The notes under the pieces are model-generated. The model saw nothing but the letters and a program-made list of their open reading frames with translations, was not told where the DNA came from and searched no databases. The translations under genes were made by a program, and so were the position numbers. From positions 16,058,001-16,122,000 of the forward strand of contig NC_135123.1 of the NCBI RefSeq assembly GCF_050908995.1: a stretch of DNA of 64,000 bases, given 5' to 3'. Each line of letters starts with the position of its first letter. Position 1 is the first letter of the stretch. Of the stretch, positions 13,101 to 28,100 are shown piece after piece. The DNA is from Andrena cerasifolii (Eukaryota; Arthropoda; Insecta; Hymenoptera; Andrenidae).

Positions 13101-16100
13101 TATGTTATCTTTAGATAAAGTCAAGATAGAGATTCGTTTGGATGCATTGTTCAAGCTAATTAGAGGACTACCTTACTCGAAGAATGTGATCGAGTTCTTT
13201 ACGCTACTGATACTCTACAAACCCACAATATTCAGTGGAAGTTCTATAATATTAACCCATTCACTGTCTGGCCGTTTCGAAAGACTTCTGCTGACAGGTT
13301 CCACTCTAAAATTTAAAAGGCCTTAATGTCGAAATTATTCTCGATGAAATCGATACGTGTAGGAATATTGGTTGACTGAGGATGTGAGTGGTAAGCGAAG
13401 GGGTATTAAAAATATATCCAAATTTAACGATACAAGGTTAGAATTTATTCGATTTGCTTTGCGCGTCAGTGCACATAATTATTATGCACAGACAGGGAAT
13501 GAGTTAAAAAATAGATTGGTTCTCTTACTTTTCGGATTTGAGATCTACGCTGATCGGTATACGTATCGTAACGGACAATTTGCGACGTGACGCGAATCGA
13601 TACCTTCTTTCCAGAGAGCATTGCGACGCGACAGTCAAGGAGAGCTGGTGCGCCAAGATGTAACGCCACGTTCTGAGAGCCATTGATCCCCTGTCCTTCT
13701 GCATTTTCGAAGTAAGGGTCCCAATCTGTGACTCGATGGTGCCTCAGTCGAGGAATTCGAAGGGGCGGCAGGTTGGCTATTATCTCGTCTGGAACAAAGC
13801 CACGAGTGCGGGGTAGGTACTAGTGTCTTCATTGAATCAGTTTAAATATACGTTTATTGTAAGTAACATTTTTACAAGCACGAAAGTCGCTATTCACAAC
13901 AAGGATTTTTTAGGCCCTTCTATTAGTTTACTTACGGTATTTGAACCGTTGGGCGACAGACACGTGGTCCATTTCGAGCCATCATAGAATACTGTTCACG
14001 TAGCTGTCAGAATAAGTTTCTACAGTGGATTTGGAACTTGTTACGGTGTAACCTCCTCATTTCCTTCAAGCAGTCACGTTAATAAGTAACGAATAACATA
14101 AGTACTGTCCGGGTGGGTCAAAATGGACTAACTGATCGAGCGAACATTATCCTACTTTCAGTTTATCGTTTCTTAATAATTGTATAAGAGTATTACGTTT
14201 TGAAACATCTTAAGAGCAATGCATCACTGTAGTAAAATACGATTATTACATATGTACTTAATAAACAATAAATATTCCTCAACTCGTTCAAATTAAGCTA
14301 TCATACGTCTGCGAATTTCCTCGTAATTTAATTGCACTTTGCAAATGAAGAGAGAACAGTTACGTCGCCCACGAACGTGGCGCAAAAAGGGGATAAAGTA
14401 GAACTATAATTCTAATTCCTCTAAGGGTACAATTTCCCCAAGATTTTCGCGTAAGCTACAGGCATCCGTCTTACATGGCGGCCTCGTAATAGGATTCTCA
14501 CGGATGCGTCGAGCTTGTATAGGGAAACGTTAAAAAAATGCGAGCAACGCGTCCAAGTAAATTGCAACCCTCCCATTCCATGAATCATTCCGCGATCGTT
14601 GGTTTATCAGCTGCAGCATCGTCTGCTAACAACACTATTTGCCACGATATAAATCACGAGGGCTCTTTATTAAACCGTTAGAGAGGAACAGACACTTCGC
14701 ATGATTTACAGTGCTAAGAAAATTTTTCATGTAAAATCTGTCACGGAGATTAAGTTTTATCATCCAAGCGAGCTACAAATTGCACGGAACCTTATAAGAC
14801 GTGCATCTTAATTTATTCCCACGATGAAGAACTTATCTATGTAGAATTATCTTAACCATTCATTTCCATTTACGTGTTTGCTCGATACGTATATATAATT
14901 AAGAATAATAAATTCGTTTCATCGATCAAATATTCGCAGAAATGCCTTTCACTAACAAAACACGTAAAATTTGACAATTTATTAGTGCAACTGGGGTTTT
15001 TACATGTTTCCTTGACAAAAACAAAATCTTGCTACTTTACTTAATAACAATAGAAAATGGTGTGCAATAGGAATAACATTTATTTACATGTATTGATTTT
15101 ACGATGAAACAATGTAAGAATTCAAGTTATGTTTAAGAAAGCAAATAACGTAATAGCGAAGCGCGACTATTTTCGAGGCAATAATGCTACGAACAATATC
15201 TACTCGGATCAGGGGGCGCGGGAAAGTAAAATTCTTGAGACGCTTCAGATTGTTCGTCGAAACATTCGATGAGATTTACTCACAGATTTGCGGAGATATC
15301 ATAGCTGTGGTCTATGGAACGCGAAGAATTTATCGATGCAGACATTAATCTCATCATTAGCCATGGTTTCGCACCAATACACACCAGTTATTGATAATCA
15401 GCTCAATATTTGTTTCTTGAGAATCCATTGAGTGTAAGCCAAGATGTAACAATTTAAAGATAGGAAGTGGCTTTCAATAATCCTGTATAATTAATGTTGA
15501 GTATTATTCGAATTGTTTCGAATAAATATTTATCTAAGATAATTTAGATAAAGTCGAATATTTATATCCGGATAATAATTATGCGTTATTTGTAACATAT
15601 TATTCTATCCATTCATTCGAATAATTTATCGTTATTTATTCGAATAGTATATTCGAATATCTATTACCTATACAATTATTCAATTAATGGTACGAATAAA
15701 TCTTCATAATTTTGATTTCCACTGACAATTAGTTGTGTACAAGCGTGTTCATATGATCTATGCAACGTACAAATAATTCTCCGAATACCAACTATTTATA
15801 TTATCTGGATAAATTATTATTCGATTAAAAATGTATTCGGCTAAATACATATCCAACTAAAAGCTTATCCGTTTGTCGCGAATAGAAGTTTATTCGTTAT
15901 TCGCCATCTGAATAATATTTTACCCATCTCTGATAATAAACTACCGCAAATACCTTTAACTATCGTAACTACCAGCGCGCTGGCATGAAAAAACTTTCGA
16001 TCGCTAATGAGTTATATAACACCAACTTCAGTTAGACGTCGATCAAATTTCCCCCAGTCCAATATACCAGCACAATAGACCTCCCCTCGTCTCATCAGAC

Positions 16101-19100
16101 TTATAACGGAGCTTCAGATTGACTACCCGACTTTTCCCAATCAGCAACGAGACACCCCTGTGGTAAAAATCGAATCAGCCCGTTAAACAGTCGATTTGTC
16201 TGACGGGCGTTGCGGACAGAGGGAGGATTTGCTTCTTTGACAATCGCTTTCCGTTCGATGGGACACAACGTCCGACTATAAAACGCGACAAAGCGTGGAA
16301 ACGTCGAAATCTCGGAGCAATCGGAGCTGATCTCGGTGAGACGAGAGGATAGCTGGTGAATTCTTCTTGACTGGATACACGCGTAACAGAGAAACGTGAG
16401 GTAGGGAAAATGGATCGTAGAGGAAGAAATGTCGGGAGGGAGAGGGCATCGAGTCTCTCGCCTTCATGATAATCGAGGGCAATGCTTAATTATCTGATAG
16501 TAGCGGGATATACTGAAACTACCTACTGGCATTGGTTTGCGAATTCGAGTGATAATAGAGACGTAAAAGAGGAAGAACCTGAAAGTATCTGTTGTATTGC
16601 GAATAATGATGATGTGGTGCGATGACACGGCTGTATTATCTCTACTATAACTTAACGTAACAGGGCTGCGTTGAGATGAGTTATGCCGTGCCGGGATCAA
16701 CACTTGAATCATGGTGTGCTGGCTTATTGTAAACTATGGCCGAATATGAACTATGACGAAAGTTGGAGTGCAACGTGCAAGCTAATCGAAGCTTTAGTGT
16801 GCGGGATGGAGGTCGGAGCGTAGCACACTTTTTGGCTGAGTACTACGTTGGTGGCAAATAGCTTTGGAATATGCATTGGAATGTGGTTCGTGTACTTAGT
16901 ATAGCAGTAGCGAGGTTTATAAGGGTAGTTAAAAGGAAAAAGTGTGAAGTAAAGGAATTCATGGAACTTCTCTGATTGCCGGCTATTTTGTTACTAAAAT
17001 ATTAAATTAAAATGTAGGTAAGTACGTGGTAAGCGACATGGAATCTTGTACGAACCCACCCTTAAACGCATCACACCCCTCATCCTCCCTGTCAAAAATA
17101 GTCTAGAGGGGATTTAGATTTCAATTATGTATACACCTTCGTCCACACGTCATCGGATCCTTAGTAAAGTCGGTAAAAGGACGTGTTTACAGTATGAAAT
17201 TACTTATATTGTGATATAAAGTTAACGCTTATTAATAGTTTATTTCAAATTGTATGTTAAATGTCTTACCAAAAAGTTAATAAATAATGCTATATTTTCT
17301 TCACATCTATGTATCCGCCTCGTCTAGATATTACCTTTCGTATTAATAGCGGTATACTTTCAATTAATTTGCTAATACAATTGAATGAAATAGAAGCATC
17401 CCTCAGTCAATCCGTAACTTCCAAAGTGCAAGGAGAGTGAATACGGAATTGCGAACATCATTGTAGAGAAGAATCCAAAGTTCAAGCTCTATTTTAATCA
17501 TCCTGATGCATATGTATACCTAACCATTTAACCTTTGATCCTCCTGACGAAAGATTTCCATCCGAGTTTAATCTGAAGGAAATCTGGTGTGTGGTATTCG
17601 AGAAATTGGAAATACAATTACGTGATCGCAAATAGATGGACAGAGTTATGGAAATTAGAGCGGTGGAAACGAAGTTTTATCATTTCTTGAGGCTAAATAC
17701 TTTCAAAGAATTTCCCTTCACATTCTTTTTCTATATTCGTTGGCCTGTTGTCACCACCACGTATGCATACGATGAATACAGTTTATAAGTTAATACAAAC
17801 CGAAATTATTCGCGAATCCTTGTGTACCACAAGAGGAGAACTAATTTAGAAAGTTAAAAACGGATAAATGTTCATGCTCGTGGTACATGGAGTGCAAGTC
17901 TGAAGGGGTTGGATAAAAGCTTCGAAAGTTCTGACAACGTTGTACATTATTATCTCGTTAATGGACATTCATGGCACGCACAGCACGACGCCTTCGTCAA
18001 ACTTCTTCCTGAGTTCCTGAATTTATTGGTACGCACGAGAACTGCCACTTCGACTCAGTCGTAAAGTGTCAAAGTATTATCGATTATGCAAATTGGTACA
18101 GGTTGCGCACAGTATTATTCAGTATTTCTATAGCATTAGTATTACAGGTATCAGTCGCAAGGCAGTGTAGCATCAGAAAATGGCCATTTCAGGTACTACT
18201 CGAAAAACAAAAATTCTTGCCAGACAATTTCAAAGTACACAGGTACCTCTTAAGGAATCGGGAAATCGTAACCATTTATCCAAAAGGGAATAGAAAATTA
18301 TGAAAATCTGGTGCAAATATGAAAATATAGTAAAGATTAAACTCGCGTGGGCATTACGATTCGCCCTCATTTTCTTCAGGTAGTGCTGCGTCTTTTGAAA
18401 CAATTAGAGAGAAAACTCTGTGGGCAAATCAACCAAAGATTAGTGTAGGGAAACAGCAAGGTATATACCACCAAATTATTATTACATGAGAGCAACAACC
18501 AATGACGCGACCTTGCATATGCATGTGTACCTATCTACTTATAGTGTTCGTCAGTCGTTACTTTCACACATGAACAATTTTAAGGAACTTCGATTTGTTC
18601 AATAACAATTTTCGACTGATTTACCTGCAGGCTGTCTCCCTAATTATTTCAAAGACGTATCCTTAGCTGAAGAAGGTTCGGATGAAAGGTCTTGAAAATA
18701 ATTGCAGCATATTTTTCATAAGCTCCTATGCAATAAAAATACTTGATCTTTACTCTGCCAGTGGTGTAATTATTGTATCAAATTCTAAAGTGATACAGCT
18801 TTTGTATTAGGGATTTAAAAAAAAGTGTATAATACAATATGGTAAAAAATATGCTTGTTTTTGTTATTCTTGTGTGTTATTAAACATTTTCTATCATCCT
18901 TCTTCCGATGTATGTACAGTGAACAGGGATAGATAGGAATGTTATTGGGACACCGAGTGCGTCAACATGTTTCTCCTCGAACTTGTAACAGGCTTCTTAC
19001 AGAGAATCTGTCTAGGTCAATCCCCGATCTCCTTTTTGGCCATCGAGGTCGAGGCGTCCAATACTCTTTTACGTGCGCCTATAGACCGCGGCGAATGAAA

Positions 19101-22100
19101 GAAGTTCATTTTCGAGCAAAAGAAAATTGTCTACTGCCGAGAACAGCCTCGCGGGTGCCACGAAATTCAGATCTTACTATACGTGCATGACTTCTCAACC
19201 TCAATTATGTTCCAGCCGTAACACAACACCAGACTGTGACAACTTTCTGCGTTGCAATTTCAATCTCGTTTCAATTAGCTAATCAGCTGATAAGGAAAGA
19301 TTATAAAGCTGAAATATAATTATTACAAAATTATAGATTATCGTAGGGAGGAATATTCCACAATATCTGCTCACACTAGAGGTCGAAGTTAATGAAATAA
19401 GTATCTTTGTAACAGACAACACGAATAAAATGTAAAAGTATGGATGGGTTTAAGATTTATACATGGCTTAAAGTATACTAAACCTGAAGACTACTCTTAA
19501 TGGTCTATGCTCCCACATATATCACACATAATGAGTGTCCAGAGTTCTCAAGTTTACTTGCGCCTAGAGTATTAAGGTATCCTACCCTATTTATACTGCC
19601 TAAATTCTAATTCCATTGCGCTAAATAGTTGATTTCGTTTGCAACTCGCTAAATTCTTTTACTGCATTTTTTTTTTTGCTTCTTTCCTATCAATGTACCT
19701 ACTATTCTTTGTATTTTCTGCTTATATGTATTGGTCCTCTATTAGTGTTCTCGAATCTCTTTGCACCTAAGAGTTTCCCCGTGTATATCAATAAATAAAA
19801 GGAAATAATTGATTTATTACGATCTCATTTTTTTAATACCTAAACTAAATAAAAAGGCACACTAACCCACATCGTGATTAAATATCTAATAAAAATGTAA
19901 AGAGTATAAGTGACCACGAGCTTTTAAAGTACAATAGGTACCTACACATTTGTTTTCGAGGAGGTCGATTTGCTGGTAATAGATCGTACTTCCGATTACT
20001 ACTAGATCGCAATTACAATTATCGGCTCTTTATCCACGTGCATTTTTCCCCTGGGCTCGATATCCCGTGAACGAGCGGCTTTGTTCCGTCCTCGAAGGAA
20101 ATTACCCATCCGTTGTTGATTCGATTGTGCCAGGGCACTCGGAGTTAACGGAGTAGAGAACCAAATGTCTTCGGCAATGGGCGCACTCTTCACCCTTGCG
20201 ACCTCCGCAAACTTTTCAGGCCCCTGTGTAATACACGAACACGGTCGTCCAACCAGGGAGTCCATTGATCGATATATTTATGGAGAAACATTGTGTGGAG
20301 CCATCCGATTATTTATCTATACCTCTCCGCGATAACGAACACTTAATTGGTGTGGATTAGTTTATTGCAAACTACCGCGGAATATAAGCGAGATTATGGA
20401 AATACGAGGTGTTGAAGGGTAACTCGTAAATTGCATGATGGATGAAACGTAACTTATGTAGGTACCGAGTGGAGGTCGAAGGTAACTACAGTAAAGTGGT
20501 CGATTGCCCGACATAATGCAAGCAACAAAAGATGGGAATTTTGTCAAAAGAGAAAGAGAGTGAAAATTATAATTGTAGAATTACAGCTTGTACTGACAAT
20601 GAGAAGGGCTTTTGGGAATACTGTTTTATTCGTATTGGAATTCCCCTTAAATTTCGTTGTCTCAAGTAAAGTTGTAGTTTCTTTAGTTTAACGCAAACGC
20701 ACAACTTGCCACATAATACACTGTGTATTCGTCCAGACACATGAATGCCACAATGTTCATTATAAGTCGCTAACTTCCACTCTTCTTCTGTTCTTGTGGA
20801 TATCGCTAAATGCAGAAAGGAATAGTTGCTTTCATATACACATAATTTATAAAATTTCTTACGGGGATTGTAAAATAACATTTTGCAACTGCAATTATAT
20901 TATTTCTGAAAAATGTTTGTGACCAGCAATCCTAAAGTTTGAAAGCAGTAATTTCTTTTCAGCTATAATTAAGCTCGCACTATTACAAATGTTTGTATAT
21001 TATTACGTTAGATTAAGAATTGTAAAATAAAGGTACTTGTTTGATTAAAAATAGTTGGTAGGTAATTTTCTTGGAATGCCGAAATTAAATAAGGTCCGGT
21101 CAATGCTTGAAGTAGGTGGGAATTTTAAAGTTCATACTCGCAATGTAGCTCACTAGAAAATGTAGGTCCCAGCCCTAATTAATCGTCAATGGCAACTAAC
21201 ACCAAATGATAAACAAACAAACTAATTTTCAGCGAAAAGACTGTTCACGTGTCGTCAGGAAGTCCGCAAAGAGTACGTTGCGTATAATGCAGGACGGTGG
21301 CAATGCACCGTGGATAGCCCACTTCAGACGTTCTTCTTTCTTCGAAGAAGAAGATGCCCGACTGGAAAATGCCCCGCTAAACTGCGGGATACACGAGGGA
21401 TACGCGACGGAAAGGCCCGAGGAACAAACAGGACAGAAAGTGCTTTAGCGGATTTTCTCGAATACCTTCCGAAGATACGTTAATATCGCAGGCTTATAGG
21501 TACAATAGTCCTTTGTTACGCTGCGGATTCCTTTTCATCGTGTCCTCAAGCAAGCACCAAATAAGGGTGGATAACACGTTGTACGACTTACGATAACGGG
21601 TGAATAATACGATCTGCGAGTTGAGATAAAATTTTGCGCTCATAACTGTAGATGATTCCCTCTATTCAAATATTTTTAGCGGCAGGTATTATGATCGTCT
21701 TTGGTTATAAGAGATCATTGTAAAGAATTTAAATAGAATTCGCCGCGATATTTCTTTCATTGTTCAAAATTATAGTTGAGGAACAATTTTGTAGCTGTAA
21801 ACATTAGTAACACTGCTGACAATGTTCCGTTTAAAGTCATTGGTGTAAAAGGGAGAAAGTAACTTTGGTAATTTTTATCGCTCTTTGGTGTTTTGTTTAA
21901 TATTCTATGTTGAATATTAAAAGTAAAGTGAAAGTGACACGCCGTATTTCATTGAGTGAACCTCTGTTTTGATCAAACTTGATGAAAATTGATTTAGAAT
22001 TATTTAAAAAATACTTTAATGATTGCAAATGAATTAACAACATGTAATTAACTAATTTCACGGCAAACAAGGTTTTCATAATTTATAGAAAAGTACCCTA

Positions 22101-25100
22101 ATTTCAAGGAATTGTACAAACTACGTCATATTATATGGCTGTGAATAGAAGAAGGTTCCATTTATGGACATACAAAACAGTTTAGAAGTCATAATTCTTA
22201 GCTGTTCTCGTAGAAATTAATAAGAACATTCCTCGAGACTTCACAACACTGAAAGAGGAAAACTTCGGAGCAAAATAAAAAAAATCACTTACTGACATAT
22301 TCGCCTCACAATACAACGCTTTTATTTACAGCGAAATACACTTTGAAAGTTTATCCTCGTAAAAGATAATTGAGTAGAAATGAAATTATCATAACACACA
22401 TCACAACTTCTCATTTGATTTTCCGATATCCGTCCGTTTGCTACGTGGTATAATACAATTAAAATTTTAAGTTTAAACAAGAAAATATAAAACTTGCAAG
22501 ATCATGGAGAGTAGGTGCATAATCTATAAAACTAATTGTTCTAAAAAATCATGATCCATAATTACTTAACAAATCCACATTCAGTCAACTTGTATTTCAA
22601 TTTCCTTGTGCAATATTTCCTATGAAAAAAATGAGTCTCCCTAATTCATTTCCGTTTTAATGCCGAGAAAAATACTGCTTCAAGTATTTTATGCACAACT
22701 TTGCTGACTATCCTCCAAAGAATTCTTCACACTTTTATTTGCGTTGCTACTTATTGTTAGAAACACTTGTTCATAGGACTTCAATTGATAACGTTCCAAT
22801 AATTAAGTCTGAAATTTTAAGGGGACTTACTAAAATACATCCTGGAATATAGCAACTACTTAATAATAAAATAAAATATGACCATTTTCACCAACTACTG
22901 TAAACATACGTTGGTACTAGATGATGAAACAGAAGAGCTGTTATAACTCAGAAAGAAAATGAGACAAAACAGAATAATATTATAAAAACTTTTCTAATAA
23001 GCCATTAGGTATATGAATTTGAACAAACCTTTCTTCTTATTTCCCCATACTGACCCTAATATTAAAGCACGTCCCGTGAATAATAAAAAAACCTGTGTAT
23101 TGATTTTCCAGTGAGAAAGGAATCGTTCAAGAGATAAGCACTTTATGTAGATTTTAGAGTAAATCCAGTGTGGGGAGCTGCCAAATAATTCACGAGTGAG
23201 CCACGTAATTATAACAGAAAATAAAGTTGGCGTGATTTACAAAAAGCGCCTCTAAATGAAACCGGGGCATTGGTAAGCAGTAACCAGCGATCGAAAGCTC
23301 GGCTCATTGTGGGGTTTCAATGGCGCGGGAAATATTCATCGACGGTTTCCTCGCACGAATGGCAAGGTTGTCCAGCCAGGAAGAGTATTAATTAAGTTTC
23401 GCGTGTCCTTCAGGCATTCGGAAACTCGTGTATAGAGGGGAAAAATGGGAGCAAAGTCGCTGCACGGACCTTTCATTAGCGCTAATGGGAGGCGGCTGAA
23501 TCCGCAGTGGAAAATATCCCCTCTCCGCTGCTCTCCTATCTCTTTTTGCCAGCCGATTCGGTGAGGAGATCGGGATTAAAACACTTCGACCGGATGCTTG
23601 ATTATCGATCGAACTTCTCATCCCGTATCGAGCCGTGAAATCTGTATCGCTGATTAATAGCGTGCGATCTGCGTGATTACAGGTGACTAACAATTTTCTG
23701 GATTACGAAGCTAAATTCAGCATATAGGGAAACAGTGATCTTTCCGAATATACCTACACACCCTGTGCCTTAGTGGGACTGATGTTGCGGCTCACAAATC
23801 TGAAAAGAGGTCAACGCAAATCTCGCGAATCTAAATCACCAAGTTGCTGGGGGACCATTACCAGAGAGTTGGATATCGATTTTCTTTTTCCTCGGATGTA
23901 TTATTGAACACTGAATCTACGAGATGCGTAGTTTTTATTTGTGACCAATCTGAGGTCGCAATCGCTCTAAATGACCCGAGGGATCAGCTCCTGGAAATGA
24001 CCACTCGTTTGGCTGGAAACTTTACGTGTTCGTTTCGCTTTGAAATGAACTGCCGCCTATAAGAGGAATGAGTCATTAAGATTTTTTTTTACACCTCTCC
24101 AAATATTCGAGATCGAACCTTATGCTCGAAGGCCACGAAGGATTTGTAATTAATCTCGCTGCAATTGTTAATAAATCAGCAGGGTGATATTAATCGCCAT
24201 ATTTTCTCAACTGTTAATTCTTTCGCGAGTATTACAAGAATATTTTCTACCGCTAATATAACTGCAAATGTTTATGAATCACGAGTTAAATAAGCAATGC
24301 AAGGAGAGCGACTTCAAACTTTAATCTTCCACTACTGCTAAACGACGTGAAATACTAAAGCGAGGGTTATTGTTGTCGCTATAAATGGCCCGCAATTTAT
24401 TATCCCCGTGTAAACAAAGGCTGCTGCGGGACAGCTTTCTAAAACTCGACGGAGCATTAAACCATTATTATTCATATATTCAAGGGTGAGTGCAGTCGCG
24501 ATTATTTTCTAAACGGAGCATTATCACACAAAAATAGAGGGAATTTAAATCAACAAATCCTGCGACCATATTGTTCAATGAAAAAATTAAATAAAACGCG
24601 AAGGAATACTTGGTATGCGTAGACCTCGCGAGCAGAACCGAAGAAGCTGGGAAAGAAGGGAGGGTTCTTTCCAGCCAAGCAAGCTATTGTACTACGCTGT
24701 CATTCATAATTCCCTTTCAGCAAAATATGATATACCTATGTATGCACGAAGAGGAAGGATTTTGTTCAATTGTTCGTGCTAGAAGTGAAAAAATTAACAG
24801 CAGTTCTCAGTTGCTCATCAAAGACAGTCGAAGAAAATGAAGGACATAGGTGTACACTTTTCCTTTAGTAGCTATTACTTTCGTTAATTATTTTTGCATT
24901 GCTCTTAAATATGTCAATAGCGTTAATCAAATAGAGTGGTCCGGGCCGAGCATCATACAGTGTTATCAGGTAAATTTCTCATTGCTAAAGAACTCGAATA
25001 GAATCATACATAAAATAATAAGACTCAGGAAGTATGTCTCCAAATGCTTGCTTTGACAATTTATTAAAGGAATACAAAGCAGGTTACACAGTACACGTAC

Positions 25101-28100
25101 GACACAAACATAAAATAGGGTAATCCTCAAAGATATCGTTGATGTATTATTTTGAATCGCAGCTTTTCGACGATCTGTATCCATCGCTGCATGCTCTTTG
25201 GTTAAAACTAGGACTTCACAGACTTTTAACATTAGATACCCTCTGTTTGTATTGTGCGTCTTGCAGATACATCAATATGTTGTAAAAGCACTAGGGGGCG
25301 AATTTGGTAGCACCTTTAATGCCTGACAGACCAGTCAAGAGCCCACGGACGTACCCGCTGACTGTTCGAATATCAGTGATGTAGGGTTCAGAATCGCGTA
25401 GAAACGTGAAAAAATAAGTGTAGTCCTGAGTGGCCAAGAAGCGAAGAACACATTTGGTGGCTTGTATCCTCAAGAACGATGCTTTATGCACCCCTTGAGA
25501 GGATCTTAGGTTAAGACAAGATACGGTACACACACCCCCGCGTACGTCACACGCAAATTGAACCAAAGTATCATTTTGTACCTCGAGCAGGTGTGCAGGA
25601 AGAGTCAGTTTCCTATACATTCAGTTAAGTTTTCCAAGACACCAGGCATACTAAAAGCAAGATAGCCATTTCCATCTTATTACAACGAAGATGTACTCCC
25701 CGGGAGATGACACGTGGCGGAGCACATCCCGTCAAAATGTTTTTCCAAGTTGCAACAGAGCAAGCGAAGTAGCCCCGCATATAGAATAATCGCAAGCCAC
25801 TTGGAGCTGCCTCATTTCCCTTCGCCGCGAGGACGTGACGTTGACGTTCATTGGAAAGAAGCACGCCGACAAGGGAACCTTTGTCCCTCAGGTTTTTTTT
25901 TTCCCTCCCGCGTAGACGACGCGTCCAACGAGGTCAGCGTGCACCTCGCAATCGAGGTCGTCGCGGATGTTCCGCTCCACATTGGCCGCGTAATAAATGT
26001 ACATCCGAGACATCATTTGTTTCCGCGCATTGCCTTATGGCAAGGCGCGAGAGCAGCCCCAAAGGTCGGACCATTCGTCTTGTCGGTCGTTTTTCATCGG
26101 GAAGTGCCAGCCAGGCTGATGCCTCCTCCTCTTCTAGACGGGATGACGTTTAGCAAGCTCCTTCGAACTTGTATTGCAAACGTGGAACGAAGGAAAACGC
26201 GGCATGCCAGCGGCGGGGAAATTCATGAACGCTGCGGGGGAGGATGCGGCAACTTGGTACTCCCTTGGTGTCGATGTTTCCCAGCTTCTTACTCGCGGCT
26301 CGAGTGACGGCCGATCCTGATTTTCGGGCTTTCGGCTTGAAAAATGACGGCAAAAAGGCTGCCCGGCCTCGCCTCGGATTACTTGCAGCGAGTGCTACGT
26401 GGCAAGACCCACATCGGGGATGTGAAAAGTGAATATCGCGTGCACGGATTACGGATACTAGAGTGAAGCGCGGTGCTTTTGAGCGAACTACGCAATATTC
26501 AGCATTGCTAAATATTCCGTGCTGTTTGAATGTTGTATAATTAAGGATTTTTTTGAAAATAAGGCCCGCTGCACACATCCGATTTTTTAACGTGCGGCGA
26601 TGGTGCGGCAACGTAATTGCGCTTTGAAGTACTGTAAATTAAATTAGGCGATGTACATTTGTTTGCGGCGATGGCCGACCCCTTTTGCTTGGACCGTAAT
26701 TTCGGCAACGCAAAAGCGCAGCACGTTAAAAAATCGGATGTTTGCAGCGGGCCTTATGATGCTCATTTTGCAATTCCGTTTCGTTTTGTTGTTAAAAATT
26801 ATATTCGTGTGTGAGGGAACGATGGAATTCATGTATCGACGTGCAAGCTGAGGGGGTTGGTGTAGACTACTGTAGACACTTGAATCTTGTTTAACATCAG
26901 CATTCGATAATACTGAAGGATCGATGTGTTTTGACAGTTGGAAGTTGTACATATTGTGATATGACGGGAGTTTTTAAACATTTTTAAATCGAAGTGGTCC
27001 ACAGGGGTAAACAGCTCCTCTTACAAATTTAAAATAATTTGCAACGTATTAACTATAAAGGATCCTACTTGCTTTCCGATATATGTAATTTTCTATCGAT
27101 TGGAGAAACTTCGAAAAATATGAAAGCAGAATATTCTACCAAGGCGAACACGCAACGTTCGTAATTCAGTAACGTAGTTCAAAAACTATATTGGGTACAT
27201 GTATGTATATTACGTATCCACTTTCAGAAGACATCAACTTCTCCACTCCACTTTCCCGCAACGAACTTGCTTAATCAAGGAAGTACATCAAGATTGCTAT
27301 CCTATATTGTACGATAGAAAGTTCCGAGGGATACTGATATACTTGGTATCAGCAGTGAATCTTTGAACAATTAAGTTTGATAAAACGGAGAGATCCTAAT
27401 TTTATTGACATGCTGTCTTTGGCTTTCAACTGTCACGGTGTAATTGGTCAAAAGTAATTAACTCGTTCACGGTCTCGCTGTTTCGAGGTTCGAATGATAG
27501 AGGGTGGAATTGGCAACATAAAGTATGTTTGAAGTTTCCACAATTACAGCTTCCATGTTCTTAAAACTTAGATCTTATAACTTCACAATACTCAAGTTAA
27601 TTATTTATAGCTAGGGAGCTTCTGAATTCTAATTAAATGGGGCTTTAGAAAAGTTGAATTGCAGCTTCTCTTTTCACGTATGACAAAAGTATTTACTAGT
27701 GGTAAAAGTCGATTAAACAGTTATTGTGAAAACTGGTACCAGAAAGTTATATATTTATTAAGAAAATTTCAATGTCGTAATACTGACTTTAAAAGGGATC
27801 GGATGAAGAGCGAATATTTCATTGAAGGGAGTTGAAATCCTTTAACATGGCCATCCAAAAATTCTTGACATTTCGACGTTCAAAGCTTGTTTAGACTTAA
27901 CACATTGCAATAGTTAGTAAAACAATAAAGCTTCACCTAAAGCCTCGTAATTCTGAGTAGTCGATATATTAAAATTAAACGTGTATAACGTATTGGACGG
28001 CTAGCGTGCAGCATCAATATGGAATAATAATTTTCATGGACGCAAAAAGGTGTATGTGGACAGCTAACACTAAGCTAATTTCAGGAAGGTGACATGTTTC

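Noticed and set aside
13466..13669. Continuous minus-strand frame through the exon 2 end
   Set aside because: After GKK the frame reads past a good GTATCG donor into intron; the Ig1 continuation is clearly in exon 3, so the extension is not coding.
18103..18303. Leader-like frame LRTVLFSISIALVLQVSVA
   Set aside because: The start is TTG, no upstream in-frame ATG is available, and the rest of the 66 codons is not recognisable; probably chance hydrophobic AT-rich sequence.
25714..26307. 197-codon plus-strand ORF, the longest in the window
   Set aside because: It lies in a CpG-rich block where three other long frames overlap on both strands; composition is Arg/Pro/Ser-rich without any motif, as expected from stop-poor DNA.
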